The notes beneath the pieces are model-generated. The model saw only the letters and a program-made list of their open reading frames with translations, was not told where the DNA came from and made no database searches. This document shows, in pieces, positions 21,811 through 32,668 of a stretch of DNA of 64,000 nt. Made by a program: the position numbers and the translations under genes. The DNA comes from Hypomyces perniciosus (Eukaryota > Ascomycota > Sordariomycetes > Hypocreales > Hypocreaceae): contig SPDT01000007.1 of assembly GCA_008477525.1 (NCBI GenBank), positions 372,001-436,000 on the forward strand. The letters are read 5' to 3'. The first letter of the stretch is position 1. Each line of letters starts with the position of its first letter.

Positions 21811-22263
21811 CTACTCAACGAGGGACGCTATGGCAAGCTCCAAGAATCGCGCTATGTGCTACCACCAGTTAGTACTGACACCACTAGCGATAGGCGAGCA
21901 CTTACCGAGAGAGAAAAGACACCAGTCTCATTATCGATATCCATGCGGTAGTTACGCCATGGACATATAGGTTGTATTGGCCTGATAACTTGCCCCCAGC
22001 AAGCAGGTTGCCCTCACTGGCAAAGGCAGTGGGATAGCCCAGCTAGGTGTAGGACATGTAGTCCGAGCCAGCGTTGCTGCTTCGTGAGCGACAATCGAAG
22101 TGCGTAAAGATGATGGAGAACTTATGCGCTCAGCTTGTAGACACTCGCAAGAATTTCAATGTATTCCTTGGCAAGGTCGCGCACTCAGCTAGTAAGTGTC
22201 GGCCTGCGTCTCGACGAAGGTAATATTCTCGGTCGCGTTGCGCGCGATAAAGGCAGTCATGTC
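21811..22263 (-). pseudogene. M28 leucine aminopeptidase relic (C-terminal part)
   Basis: Minus-strand fragments match the C-terminal third of secreted fungal M28 zinc aminopeptidases: DMTAFIARNATENITFVETQ, then in a shifted frame VRDLAKEYIEI, then NAGSDYMSYT-stop-LGYPTAFASEGN, then RMDIDNETGVFSLS, a GTAAGT...TAG intron, and a final exon HIARFLELAIASLVE ending at TAG 21811-21813. There are at least two frameshifts and two stops; the stop after MSYT lies where relatives have Gln (CAG>TAG). The 5' two thirds, with most metal ligands, are missing. The gene is unrelated to the cluster chemistry and is probably a degraded host or transferred fragment. Confidence 0.75.
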
Positions 22264-22319
22264 CTACGAATGCGATGTTAGTCACCACAATGCCATCATC
22301 TCACTTCTGAGGAAGAATC

Positions 22320-22417
22320 ACAAACTCCATCATGGCACCAAGGCGGGCACCAGACTTCTTCCTACACTTATATACAGTGCCGAAGCATGGTACCCAGGCA
22401 CAACTCGCCCATTGTAG
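22320..22417 (+). mobile_element. Possible LINE reverse transcriptase fragment
   Basis: The plus-strand translation includes LLPTLIYSAEAWYPGTTRP, which resembles the conserved LPxxLYGxExWxPG stretch after the reverse transcriptase of Tad-type LINEs. Only about 30 codons are readable and nothing around them supports more. Likely an old fragment. Confidence 0.35.
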
Positions 22418-22439
22418 GAGAAAGCCTAGTGTTTAGCTA

Positions 22440-23170
22440 TTGGGTTAGGGGCAGAATTTATAGGGTTAATTTTCACCTCCAGGGGCAAAAGTTAGGTGTA
22501 CACAGCGCCATAGTGGATTTCACCCCCAGGGGCGAAATATTCTGACTACAAAACCACTGTGCAGTTTCGTCCTCGGGGAAGAAACTCATGTTGACTGCCT
22601 TACCTGCTGGCTCTATGGCTTTAATAACCTCCTTCAACCCTCTTGTCTAATTGTATCATAACCTGCTCTTTAGCGTCCAACAGCAACGCCCGTTCTTCTG
22701 TCATAAGAGGCAGCGCAGCCTCTTCAATTAGTCCACACACAGCTCTGACTGTCTCCACCTTCACCTCCCCCTTGTCTCTCTCAACAACTAAGACACTGCC
22801 AATCGCAGGATCATTCTAGTTACTCCGTAAGCCTTCCCACTTTCTGTTCCTCGTCTTAATACAAAGAAGCACAAGGCGCGCTAGTTAGTTCTCTACGGCC
22901 GCCGCTGTACGCCTTTACCATACACTGGAAACCCGGGATGTCAGGAACCCTAAGGGGATCATTACCTTCAATTATAAACAAAGGATGCATCCTCAGAACG
23001 GCGATAGGCACTAAGTCGGCTTCGCTCCGAGCTGCTCGGTCGCTTGCGCAATTAAGCCGCACCCCTATCGTCTTGCCCGACCCATCCTTTAAAATTCGTT
23101 TGGCTAGCCAGTCTTTATCACCTATTCTATACACTATGCTTCCTATAGCCTCCCTGTAATAGCCTAAGAT
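22440..23170. other. Unassigned DNA next to the hAT relic
   Basis: Holds three CAGGGGC/TCGGGG-type hairpin-like blocks (about 22475-22590; one reads TTTCACCCCCAGGGGCGAAA, an imperfect palindrome), which could be terminal repeat debris of a hAT element. A 114-codon minus-strand frame (22856-23200) reads no known domain; its start overlaps the truncated end of the hAT transposase in another frame. Confidence 0.4.
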
Positions 23171-24673
23171 GTTGAATATGAGCATGCCCAAATTTGCCAT
23201 CTTTAGGGCGACCCTCGAGACGTTTGGTCGCTATCTTCAATGGCTCCAAGATAGCCAGATACTCTGCGATAACTGACCAATCCTTGGCAGACATCCTATC
23301 ATCAACGATCGCAGGCTTTTTGTGGCTCTGCTTAGGCATGGGCTTTGTCCCGTTTTGAGTCCTTCTAGCCATATATTGGCTCCACTCTATCACCTTGGCT
23401 TGGACCAAAGAATCAAGTGCATTCCGAAGCTGGTAGCCTCGCTCCATCATCGAGTGGCATTGTCCGTAATGACATCGTAGGTTGTTTGGTCTTCCAGGCT
23501 CAATGCTATATTCTCGATAGATTGGAACTTGTGGAGCTTCTCCATACATGATACGCTGGCCAGACCTTTGCACCCAGTGAACAATATTGTGAAGCTTGCC
23601 AATAGGACCTTTGGATCTCCAGAGCTTGACATCATCTTGGATTTCTTTCTCGGCTTGGCAATCCTTTTCAAATGCATCGGCGCATGTCCCGAAAAGAATG
23701 GAACGAGCGACAAGGTTGATGATATGCCCACAACAACGAAGTCTTCGATGCCGTTTCTTGAATCCTATCTCAGCGGCTAAATGCTCAAGGCACGTGTCGT
23801 TGCTCTCCGCATTATCTGTGACAAAGTACCCAATGCGATCCGCAAACCCATATTCATGAATGATTTCGCTTACGCGATCGGCTAGGTTCTCGCCGCTGTG
23901 TCGGCCCTCGATTCGCAGTAAGCCAAGAAGAAATGTACAAATCTGCCTTCTTCATCAAGAAAGTGGACAGTCAGGGCGAGTAGGGATGTGAACTTGCGAG
24001 AGGACCAGGCGTCAAAAGAAACATTAATGCGGCTAAGTGACCGACCAAGTAATTCTGTCACGACGCCCTTATGACGACTGAAGGACCGCACAATCCAGTC
24101 ACGGATCGTGGCATGGGTGGGAAGACTTCCCGAATCGATTATGGCGCTGTTCGCGTACGCCATAATATCGCAAAAATAAGGGCTTTCCAGCTTGTGAAAT
24201 GGGATATTATCACAAGTCACCCAGCGAATCAGAAGCTGCTGAAAGCGGGGAGGCTCGAATGACGCTACGAAAGCGTTAATTGAGGCTTGATCCTTTGACC
24301 GATGAGAGTCCTGATGAACCATGTCAAGGAGAGTACGTTGGCTTTTCTCTCGTGGGGGCATAGGCCAGAATCGATGACCAGAGCTGTCTTTCTCAGTGTC
24401 GTAACCATGCTCCCATACCCAACCTGTGAGCGGCCTTTTCCTACGCCGGCTGATGTAATAGCCTGAGAGTTGATTCCAGTCAATGCCTTCATAGCCGATA
24501 TAGTCGTCAGAGAACGATGTGTCGTCCGCCAGATCTCCGATGGGCTCTGATGTTCTGAGATCGGGGGAGCTACTTAAGGCGCTAGAAATCTGATCAGGCG
24601 ATCTAGTAGGAAGCGCGAGCTTCTGATCGGCATTCGCAAGTAGAGCCATATTAGAGGTAGGGGCGGATATCAT
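23170..24673 (-). pseudogene. hAT-family transposase, broken
   Basis: DNA transposase of the hAT superfamily (RNase H-like fold). The ATG at 24673 opens a 263-codon frame with INVSFDAWSSRKFTSLLALTVHFL, the first catalytic-Asp strand. A one-base loss near 23930 shifts the frame; the next segment reads IEGRHSGENLADRV, GYFVTDNAESNDT and RLRCCGHIINLVARSILF, all standard hAT motifs. A further break near 23455, explained by loss of 10 bp between two ACTCGATG-like repeats, joins NATR to SMMERGYQLRNALDSLV. The C-terminal hAT dimerisation region is absent after GRPKDGKFG (about 23190). No terminal inverted repeats could be confirmed. It is less RIPed than the LTR elements, suggesting low copy number. 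Confidence 0.85.
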
Positions 24674-24897
24674 GAATACCTTTCCAGCTCAAGTGTTCCT
24701 TGAATTCAGCACTCAAGAAACCGCGCAGCGAAATTTCAGGATTATAATGGGTATTGCACGGCGCGACCATAACGCGCTTGAAAAACTTAGGAAACGCGTG
24801 GCGGAAAACGCAAGGTTACGGCATCCAACTGGGAGTTCGCTAAGCCCTAAGACCTACCCTGGGGCTTATTCAAATATATTGAGCCTTCAAATTTAAT

Positions 24898-25542
24898 TAA
24901 CTTCCCTCCTACAACACCAGGTCTTGGCACCTCGTGTTAGCGTTTTCGCTCGCGACACCACTAATACACTAACAATACACTAAACCTTTACTTATAATAG
25001 TCTTAAAGCCTGTAAGCAGCAGTTCCTTTAACTTAAGAATATATATATTTAAAAAGCTATAGCAGAAAGCAAAAAATATTATCTTTATAAGGGCAGAAAT
25101 AGAACTTTATATTAATACTATTACTATTAAGTTTAATATAACGCTAAAAGAAGGCTAATATATTAAAACTTATTGAAATTTAAAGCTTAATATTAATAGT
25201 AACTATAACTTTATAGTATTTAATGCTTTAAGCTTTTTATTATTATTTTTTATATAATTAAATATTAAAATTAATACTTTTAAAGCTTTAAAAAGTATTA
25301 AATTTAATAATTAAACTTTATTTAAAAATTATATAATTGTTTTTTTATATAGTTTATAAAGTATTTAATAATATTATTGTATAATTTTTAATAAATAAAA
25401 AATATAATATTATTATTTAAATAATTTAAAGTTTTATTAATTATTATAGTAATAATAATATTACTGCTAAATTATAGTTTAAAGTTACTTAAAACTGTTA
25501 TATTAATAAACTATATATTAGCCTTTCATTTAATATATTATA
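24898..25542 (+). repeat. Repeat R1, left part
   Basis: Aligns with 38041-38690 (CTTCCCTCCTA, ACACTAGGTCTT-like start, then AAGGGCAGAAAT and CTAAAAGAAGGCTA). Differences are overwhelmingly C/T and G/A. The repeat is interrupted after 25542 by Copia-B and resumes at 32669-32674. No coding motif can be read. The class is unknown. Confidence 0.75.
25538..25542. repeat. Target site duplication TTATA, left copy of Copia-B
   Basis: TTATA precedes the left LTR and is repeated at 32669-32673. Short and AT-rich, but position and length are as expected, and repeat R1 is continuous across the site. Confidence 0.8.
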
Positions 25543-25808
25543 TGTGGCGGAGCGCGGCATAGCTATATGGAGCATAGAGAGATAGGAAACGAAGCTTGAT
25601 TCTATGAAAGAGAATATGCCGTAGTGGCCTCGCTATATATACATATAGCTAACACAAAGAAGAAGCTGTGTGCAGGCGCTTCATAAGCGCCTGCATAGTC
25701 TAACATATCGCTTATGCGATGTGTGTGTCAGCTCATATCTGCTTACATAGCAGATAAAAGCTCCCTAGCGCTGATAAGCAGTAGGGCCCCGGCCTACTTA
25801 ACCCAACA
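25543..25808 (-). repeat. 3' LTR of Copia-B
   Basis: 266 bp, TGTGGCGG...CCCAACA on the plus strand. Best preserved of three LTR copies in the window. Contains three consecutive hairpins at 25671-25756. Confidence 0.92.
25671..25756. other. Array of three hairpins in the Copia-B LTR
   Basis: Hairpin 1 (25671-25695): 11-bp perfect stem TGCAGGCGCTT/AAGCGCCTGCA, loop CAT. Hairpin 2 (25703-25724): 9-bp stem ACACATCGC/GCGATGTGT with one RIP-type change here, loop TTAT. Hairpin 3 (25736-25756): 8-bp perfect stem TATCTGCT/AGCAGATA, loop TACAT. The same three occur in the right LTR and, decayed, in 36438-36682. Confidence 0.75.
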
Positions 25809-26224
25809 CACCCCCTAGTTAATAAGGCTATTCCCAATGCTTTATTAACTGCTACTCTAGCCTATCTATAGTGTTGTAACTAACTGGCCGCGCTCTTAGA
25901 GCCTCTTTTACTTAGTTAAAAGCTCCTTATTGTAAATATATATCGATATTCTGTTATAGAGGTGAAAGGAATATAAGCGCTATAGCTATTATTGTTCTGT
26001 AATAATAGGAAGTTGAACAATAAAGCTTTTAAGCAGGTAAATCGGTCTTGAACAGCTAGAATAGGTATATTAACTGCCCCCCCAGCCCTTATTCCTCACT
26101 CTTCTTCTTCAGTCATCAACATTATCATCATCAACATTAACAATAATATTAACAGCAATATAGCCCCCGCTGTAAATATCACGCTTCCAACTAATTCCCT
26201 TTGCGCTGTGTATTTATTAGCTGA

Positions 26225-26340
26225 CAGCGAAACCGCAGAAAAAGAATACCTCGTCGGTGAAGCGTGGTTGTAGTCGCCCCCCGAAGGTGGCTCGTCGCGG
26301 CGTTGGTCGCTCGGCTGGCCGAGCGGCCACGCCTGTTGCT

Positions 26341-26372
<32 letters not shown>

Positions 26373-26700
26373 GCCGGCTGGTCCCGGCCGGTCCAGGCGT
26401 GCTGCGGCTATTGCCGCTCTTGACGTGCGCTTGGCTGCTGTTTATAAAGCACGCCTCGCTGCTAAGGCAGCTTTATCCTCGTCTTCGTCAGCTCCTCCTC
26501 CTACTACTGCCGTCCCGGCCCCTGCCCCTGTCGCTGCTACTGCTGCTCTTCCTGCTACTCCCGCCACTGCCCCTACTGCTATACTGTTATCCCCTCCTTA
26601 TAAGGGTTATCTAAAGTCGGCAATCGCCGGCAAAAGAGACTTCTCCTAGTATATTTCTATCGCCTGCTTTCGGCAGTGCGCTGCTTATTTTAGTAGTAAT
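26225..26700 (+). other. GC-rich reverse-oriented ORF segment inside Copia-B
   Basis: A GC-rich island in otherwise AT-saturated DNA. Reading the plus strand, opposite to the element, an open frame runs through about 26227-26649 and encodes a basic start (KPQKKNTSS, KRGCSRPPKVARRG), an Ala-Pro repeat from a CCTGCTCCTGCG-type microsatellite (about 26333-26385), then Ala/Ser/Thr/Pro-rich sequence ending SPPYKGYLKSAIAGKRDFS. No methionine start is clear. It might be an additional antisense ORF of the element, captured host DNA, or a non-coding GC-rich repeat. I recognise no domain. Confidence 0.5.
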
Positions 26701-29700
26701 TACTAATATGCCCCCTAGTAGGCTCCTCCTTAACTTGCCTGTATTACTCTTTTAATTATATACTCTATAGTCATTTAGTGCTTGCATTAATTATATACTG
26801 GCTCTTTTAAGCTGTAAATAAAGAGGATAACTAGGTAAATATACTCTCTTTTCTTTATACGCTTATAAGCTTATATAATTAAATAGCAACCTAGTGCAAA
26901 AAGGCATTATACCTTTAATTTCACTTATTAAAAGAAGAGAACTCAGTTTACCTTAAAGAGGCTGCTGCTTTAGGCAATAGCGATAACAATAATGACGCCT
27001 TTCGCGCGCAGGCGCGTAAAGGCTGGAAAGCTTTTAGAGAATAGTTATTGCAGTAATAGGATATACCTTTATAGCTGGCGGCCTACAGGCTAGAATTAAC
27101 TGGTTTCCTGTATTCTTATATATTCTATTCCAGTAACTATATATTTATTAAATTTAATAGTGCTTTAAAATATTTAAAGCGCTGCTATAGTAAAGCTTTA
27201 GTAAGCCTATTAATAGGTATAAAGTTAATAAAAAGATAGGAAACTGTAAATAATCCTTTCTAGTATTCTTATTAAAGCTATATATTTTATATATTAATAT
27301 AATATAAATGAGTGCTAATTTATATACTTTCTTCAATTATAAAATATATAATTAATTAATTATTATAATTAATATTTTAATTAATACTAAAATTAAATTT
27401 TATTTTTTAGAAAAGGCGATATAAACCTATAGCTTCTTTTATTATTTAAGTAAAGGCAAGCAGTTTAGCTTTTATTATTAATATACTAATAGTGCTTTAG
27501 CGTATTGTATTTTACTGGATAAAGCCTGAGAAAAGTATAATAAAATACCTTTAAGATAATCTCTAAGTATTTATATTATTAGTGAAAGAAGTATTGCTTA
27601 AAGCAGTTAAGACCTATATTTCTCCTTTCCTTTTATATTAAAGAGCTAGGAAATGCTATATATATAAATAGTAGATTAGCTGGTTAACTGCTTTAAGGTG
27701 CTCCTTGCTAAGGTTAATTAAAAACTATAATAAAGCTAAGGCGCTGTAAGCTATATTAGGCCTTATTATAATAGCTGTATAGAGTACTAATCCCACTTTC
27801 TCTTAATATATTTTAATAGTTGCTTTTAAAGCTTGTAATATACTTTTCTAAAGCTTTATAATAGGTATTGGAATTATAGGAAACTATATTCCTTTATTAA
27901 GCCCGAATTGTTTTGCAATTTTCTTAAAATAGGTTTTATAGGAAAGGTATATCTTATACTCTATACAGTTTTAGGTGATTTTAATCTTTAAAAACCACTG
28001 TATGTCTCCTCTATTATAAAGCTTATACTTTACTTTTAAAGCAATTAGTAGCTTAGTGTAAAGAGTTTTATTATTATAATAATATACAATTAAAATATTA
28101 TCTATATAGAATATAATAAAGATTTTCTAAGCTTTATTATAAAAGAGATAGGGCTCTTTAAAGCTTAAGATTAACCTTTATTGCCTTAAAGTTAAAGATA
28201 GTTTATTAAACTATAGCTTTAGTAAGTCCTTTAAGCTATATAAGGCTTTTATAAGCTTTAGATAGATATTCAGCTACTTAAAACCTTTAGGGAGCTTATA
28301 TATAACTAGTTTCAAGTTCTTATCCTTTAAAGCATTAAAAAAAGTATTCTTAATATTATACTGCTTTAACTTAAAGTTGAATTTTACTGTAAAAGTAATA
28401 AATATATAGAAAGAATGCGCTGTTAATATAGCTGTATATATACTCTTTATAGTAAAGTGTTTTTATAAATCCCTATAGACTATAAAGCGAGCTTTACAGT
28501 ATTTTAGATTTCTATTTTAATTGAATTTATAAGTGAAAACTTAATATACTAATAGTAGCTTTATTATTGCCTTTAAATATAATATCTCTTGCCAGGTTCC
28601 TTTTATATACAGAGAGTTAATCTTATTACGCGCAGTTTACTTAAACTTATCTTTAAGTGGGTATTTTATAAGCTTTTTCTAGTCTTTTAGCAGTTTCGCT
28701 AAATCCTTTTAATAAACAGTTAGCTTATTAAAAGCTATACTTTTCTAAAAAAAAGATTTTTAATCTATTACTGCATTAAAAATAGTAAATACTGTTTCTA
28801 TGCTCTTTAATTTATTACTTATTAGCTTTTATTAATTAGGCAGTAGTTAATATAGCGTTAAATTAAAAAGCCTAGTAATTATTAAATATATACTAGGCTT
28901 ATTATCTTTAAAAGCAGTGTTTAGGGTGCGCGTCTTAGTTCTATATACTAGGAGATATTTATTGGCCTTTCTTACAGGTTACTTCCCTTAAAGTCTTAAG
29001 CTCCTGTAAATATCGGCTACTGCTCTGCCGCTTAAGGGATTACTAGCTAGCATTTCTTTAAAGGTTTACTTTTCTTTTATAGAAGTAGGCGAGTCTTTTA
29101 TACACTAATCTATTTCCAGCCTTAGCAGACTATCCTCCTTTATTAGGTTATATACCCCTAATATATAAGGCTGTTTTTCTGCTATATCCTATTCTATAAA
29201 AGGGGATAGGTCGCTCGCTAAAGCATTGCCTAAAGTTCCTATTAGCGCGCTAGTATTATCTATAGACATTGACTGTTCTAGGGTAGCCTTTAGTGTTTAA
29301 AGACTAAAAGGTCTTTCTAGGTATACTGGTAGCTTGCTTAAAGCATTTATTAAGCTATTTCTAATACTCTATACCTCTACTACCCCTAAAGGTATACTCT
29401 CTTCTTCTATATTACCTATAAAGGTATTCCTTACTGCAGGAATATATATAGGGAAGAGTTTAAATTCTAGCTTATCTTCTTTAACCTCATTAAATAGCTT
29501 ATTTAACTTAGCTATAAACAGTTTATCCGCAATCTCTTTATTACTATTAAAAAAGCTAATCTTATTAAACTATATATTCTTTATAATAATTACCTTTACT
29601 AGGCAGGGTAACTAAATGCAATATATATTATTTACAGTATAGCTAATAAAATATTTAATTAGCCTTTTAGGCTTAGTTTTAAATTCTCTCTTTTTCCAGC

Positions 29701-32402
29701 TAGCCTTATAATCTCTATTTAGTATATAGGTATAGCAGCTATATATATAAAGCCTACTTTAATCTAGCTATAAGTCCACAGAAAGCTCCTTTATTAAAAG
29801 GGGCGCAAAGTCGCGGAACTATTGCTTTAATTTATTAATAAGTGATATTATATTAAGGCTGCGCGTAGGACTTATATTGATAATATACGCTGCAGCTCTT
29901 GCGCTCTCAGGCCATAAGTCGGTTAGGAGACCTGCAGCTTCTAGCATTTTAATCGACTTGTTTGTAACTTCCTAACCTGCCTATTCTAAAGCGCTATTCA
30001 GCTTATATATATAAGAAAGGGCAAGCTCTAGGATAATACCCTCTATATTAGCCTAGATCTAGAAGCGTAATAAGCTCTTAACCGCAATTACAGCTTTTTT
30101 ATTATCCTGCCTAAAGAAGTATATAGAGATATTATATTGCATCTTTACTATACTTATAAAATTAAAAAGAGCATTAAAAACAGTTTCTTATTTTTTATTT
30201 AATAAAAGGCGCATATATAGCTATACAGTATATTCTTCTTTAAGCATTAAAAGCCAGTTATCTTTATTATAGCCTTTAAGATAGTTTTAAAGATCCCAGT
30301 ATACTTTAAAGAATAGTTTTAGTACTTATCTATTAGATAGTCTATAAGAGATAACCTGTTTTGCGTATATAAAAGTATAAGCCTTATATTCTATATATAT
30401 AGTTCCCTTAATACGCATATTCTTTATATTCTTTATAAGCGCTTTAAGCGCTTTTAGGCCTAGATGTCCTAATTGTAAATGCTAGAGCTATTAAGAGTTA
30501 TATTATAGTATTAAGGGATTATATATTAGTCTTCTCTTGCTTTTTAATACTGTATAAATACTATAGTCTGCGTTAAAAAGAATAAAAAGAGCTGTTAAGC
30601 TGTTTAATATAGTATATTTAAAGATAAAGGCAATATAGAGTAATAGGGGCTTATATTAAAGAAATAAAAGATTATACCTATACTTTACTTTCCCTATAAT
30701 AGTGTTCAAATTAGCTATACTAGTGTAAAGTATATTATTGCACCCTATTAGCTAAATCCCTGCTTTTTAAAGCTTTAATAAAAATATAATATTAATATAA
30801 AATCCTTTAACTATAGCTATATTTAAAAGCTTAATAAAGCGCGTTATCTTTTAATATAGATTATAGAGAGTATCCTTTAACAGATAATAACCTTTTCCAA
30901 TTATTAGATAGCTAGCTCCTCCTGCTTTAATATAGTCCTTTTCTATACTTAGGATAAAGGAGCTGGGAATAAAGTAGTTCCTGCTATTTATAAAACAAAT
31001 AGTATTATATATATTAAAAAGGGTACTTTAAAAGAGGCAGTAAAGTGTATTCTATATATTAGTATATATTAATATACTTATCAAGTATACTGCAGGGCTT
31101 GCATCTTCTTTATTAATTAAGTTTAGGGAGATTAAGGCAGCTATAATGGTTAAGGCTATTCCTCCTTATACTAGGGCAGTAAGGTTAATACCCCTTTTAC
31201 TAAACTTCTTGCAAGTAACCTACTATTTATCTTCTCGCAGGCGCGCGCAAATCTCTATAGCCTACTTAGGCATAAAAGTATACTTCCCTTTTTTATTAGG
31301 CCTTCTAGTAAGCATAGCGTATACCTTACTATAGTTATTTAAAGGCTAAGTATACCTTTTAAGTCTATAAAGGCACTCTTTATTAATAGGAGGCTTTAAA
31401 TATATATTGCTACTGCCTAATATATTATTAAAGTAATTGCTAAGCGTTATATAAAAGCTATAAATATAGTTTTCTGTATTTTTTAAAGTATTTAAGAAAA
31501 GCTATTTAAGCTAATTAAGGGAAAAGATTTTATTTATTTTACTGCTTTTAATTAAATTATTTATATAGTATAAGTAGTAGGCAGCGAAGCTTAAAGTAAA
31601 GTATACTCTAATAGCTTTAAGAAAAGCTATTTAAAAAGCTATTCCTATAACCTTAAAAAGCTTATACTTTACTACACTTGCATAGACACGCGCCTAGTAG
31701 GTATACTACACTTTTAGCCTAATATTCCCGCGCTTTGCTTTATGCAGTATATATTAATAGGATAAGTATACTTCTTTATATATTATATCCTTGCAAAGAG
31801 CTAGTCAGTCTTTAAGCTTCTTAACGATTTAGCGAATAGTAAACTTTATATTAGAATCTTTATCGTTATTATAGGCTGCTTTAGTAGTAGTAAAGGCTAA
31901 GGCCGCGGCTTAAAGGTCTGCTAGGATTAAAGTATAGATGCCGGAGTTAACTGTCTTCTAGATCCACTTCAGAATAATAACCTTAGCCTTCCTCTTCTTA
32001 GTATTACTATTAACAAAGAATTAATGCTCCTAGAGTATACTATTATAGTAAACAGAGATATCAGCTAAAGAGGGGTTTAGACTAAATGCTTCGATTGCAG
32101 TTTCCTTTACTTTTATTAAAGTAGGTGGCCTAGTAGCAGGGAAATAGTTATTCAGCTAATTAGGGAGATTAGGATTAATCCTGTTCCAGACCCTAGCAGT
32201 GGTTATATAGTTGGTTAGAATAGTGATCCACTTAATCCACTAGACTATTAATTCCAGCTTTATAAAAGCAATATCCCTTGCGCTATCTATTATAGAAGAT
32301 AGCTTTAGCAGTTTAAAGGTAAAGGTAAAGGGTATAAAGAGAGATATAATATTAAAGTAGAAGTTTTTAGTAACTCTAATAGTTACTACTTAGGCTTATA
32401 AC

Positions 32403-32668
32403 TGTAGCAGAGCGCGGCATAGCTATATAGAGTATAAAGAGATAGGAAACGAAGCTTGATTCTATGAAAGAGAATATGCCGTAGTGGCCTCGCTATATAT
32501 ATATATAGCTAACATAAAGAAGAAGCTGTGTGCAGGCGCTTTATAAGCGCCTGCATAGTCTGACACATCGCTTATACAATGTGTGTGTTAGCTTGTATCT
32601 GCTTACATAGCAGATAAGAGCTCCCTAGCGCTAATAAGCGGTAGGGCCCCGGCCTACTCAACCCAACA
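32403..32668 (-). repeat. 5' LTR of Copia-B
   Basis: 266 bp, matches 25543-25808 with mainly transition differences. TGTAGCAG...CCCAACA. Followed by TTATA. Confidence 0.92.

Larger units (their letters stand above)
25543..32668 (-). mobile_element. Copia-B, RIPed Ty1/copia retrotransposon
   Basis: 7,126-bp element on the minus strand: 266-bp LTRs (25543-25808, 32403-32668), TTATA target duplication, polypurine tract next to the left LTR (minus AACTAGGGGGTG) and primer binding site next to the right LTR (minus GTTATAAGCC, the RIPed form of the Copia-A site). The reverse transcriptase catalytic box is near 28085-28115, reading FYIDN for the usual YVDD after mutation. The gag region lies at about 31700-32400, since it matches the gag part of the second copy at 36683-37500. 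No open pol frame remains. Between RNase H and the 3' LTR there is an extra segment of over 1 kb with a GC-rich core (26225-26700), oriented opposite to the element. Confidence 0.9.

Noticed and set aside
24672..24896. 74-codon plus-strand open frame overlapping the hAT start
   Set aside because: No recognisable motif; it begins on the opposite strand over the hAT start codon and ends at the R1 border.
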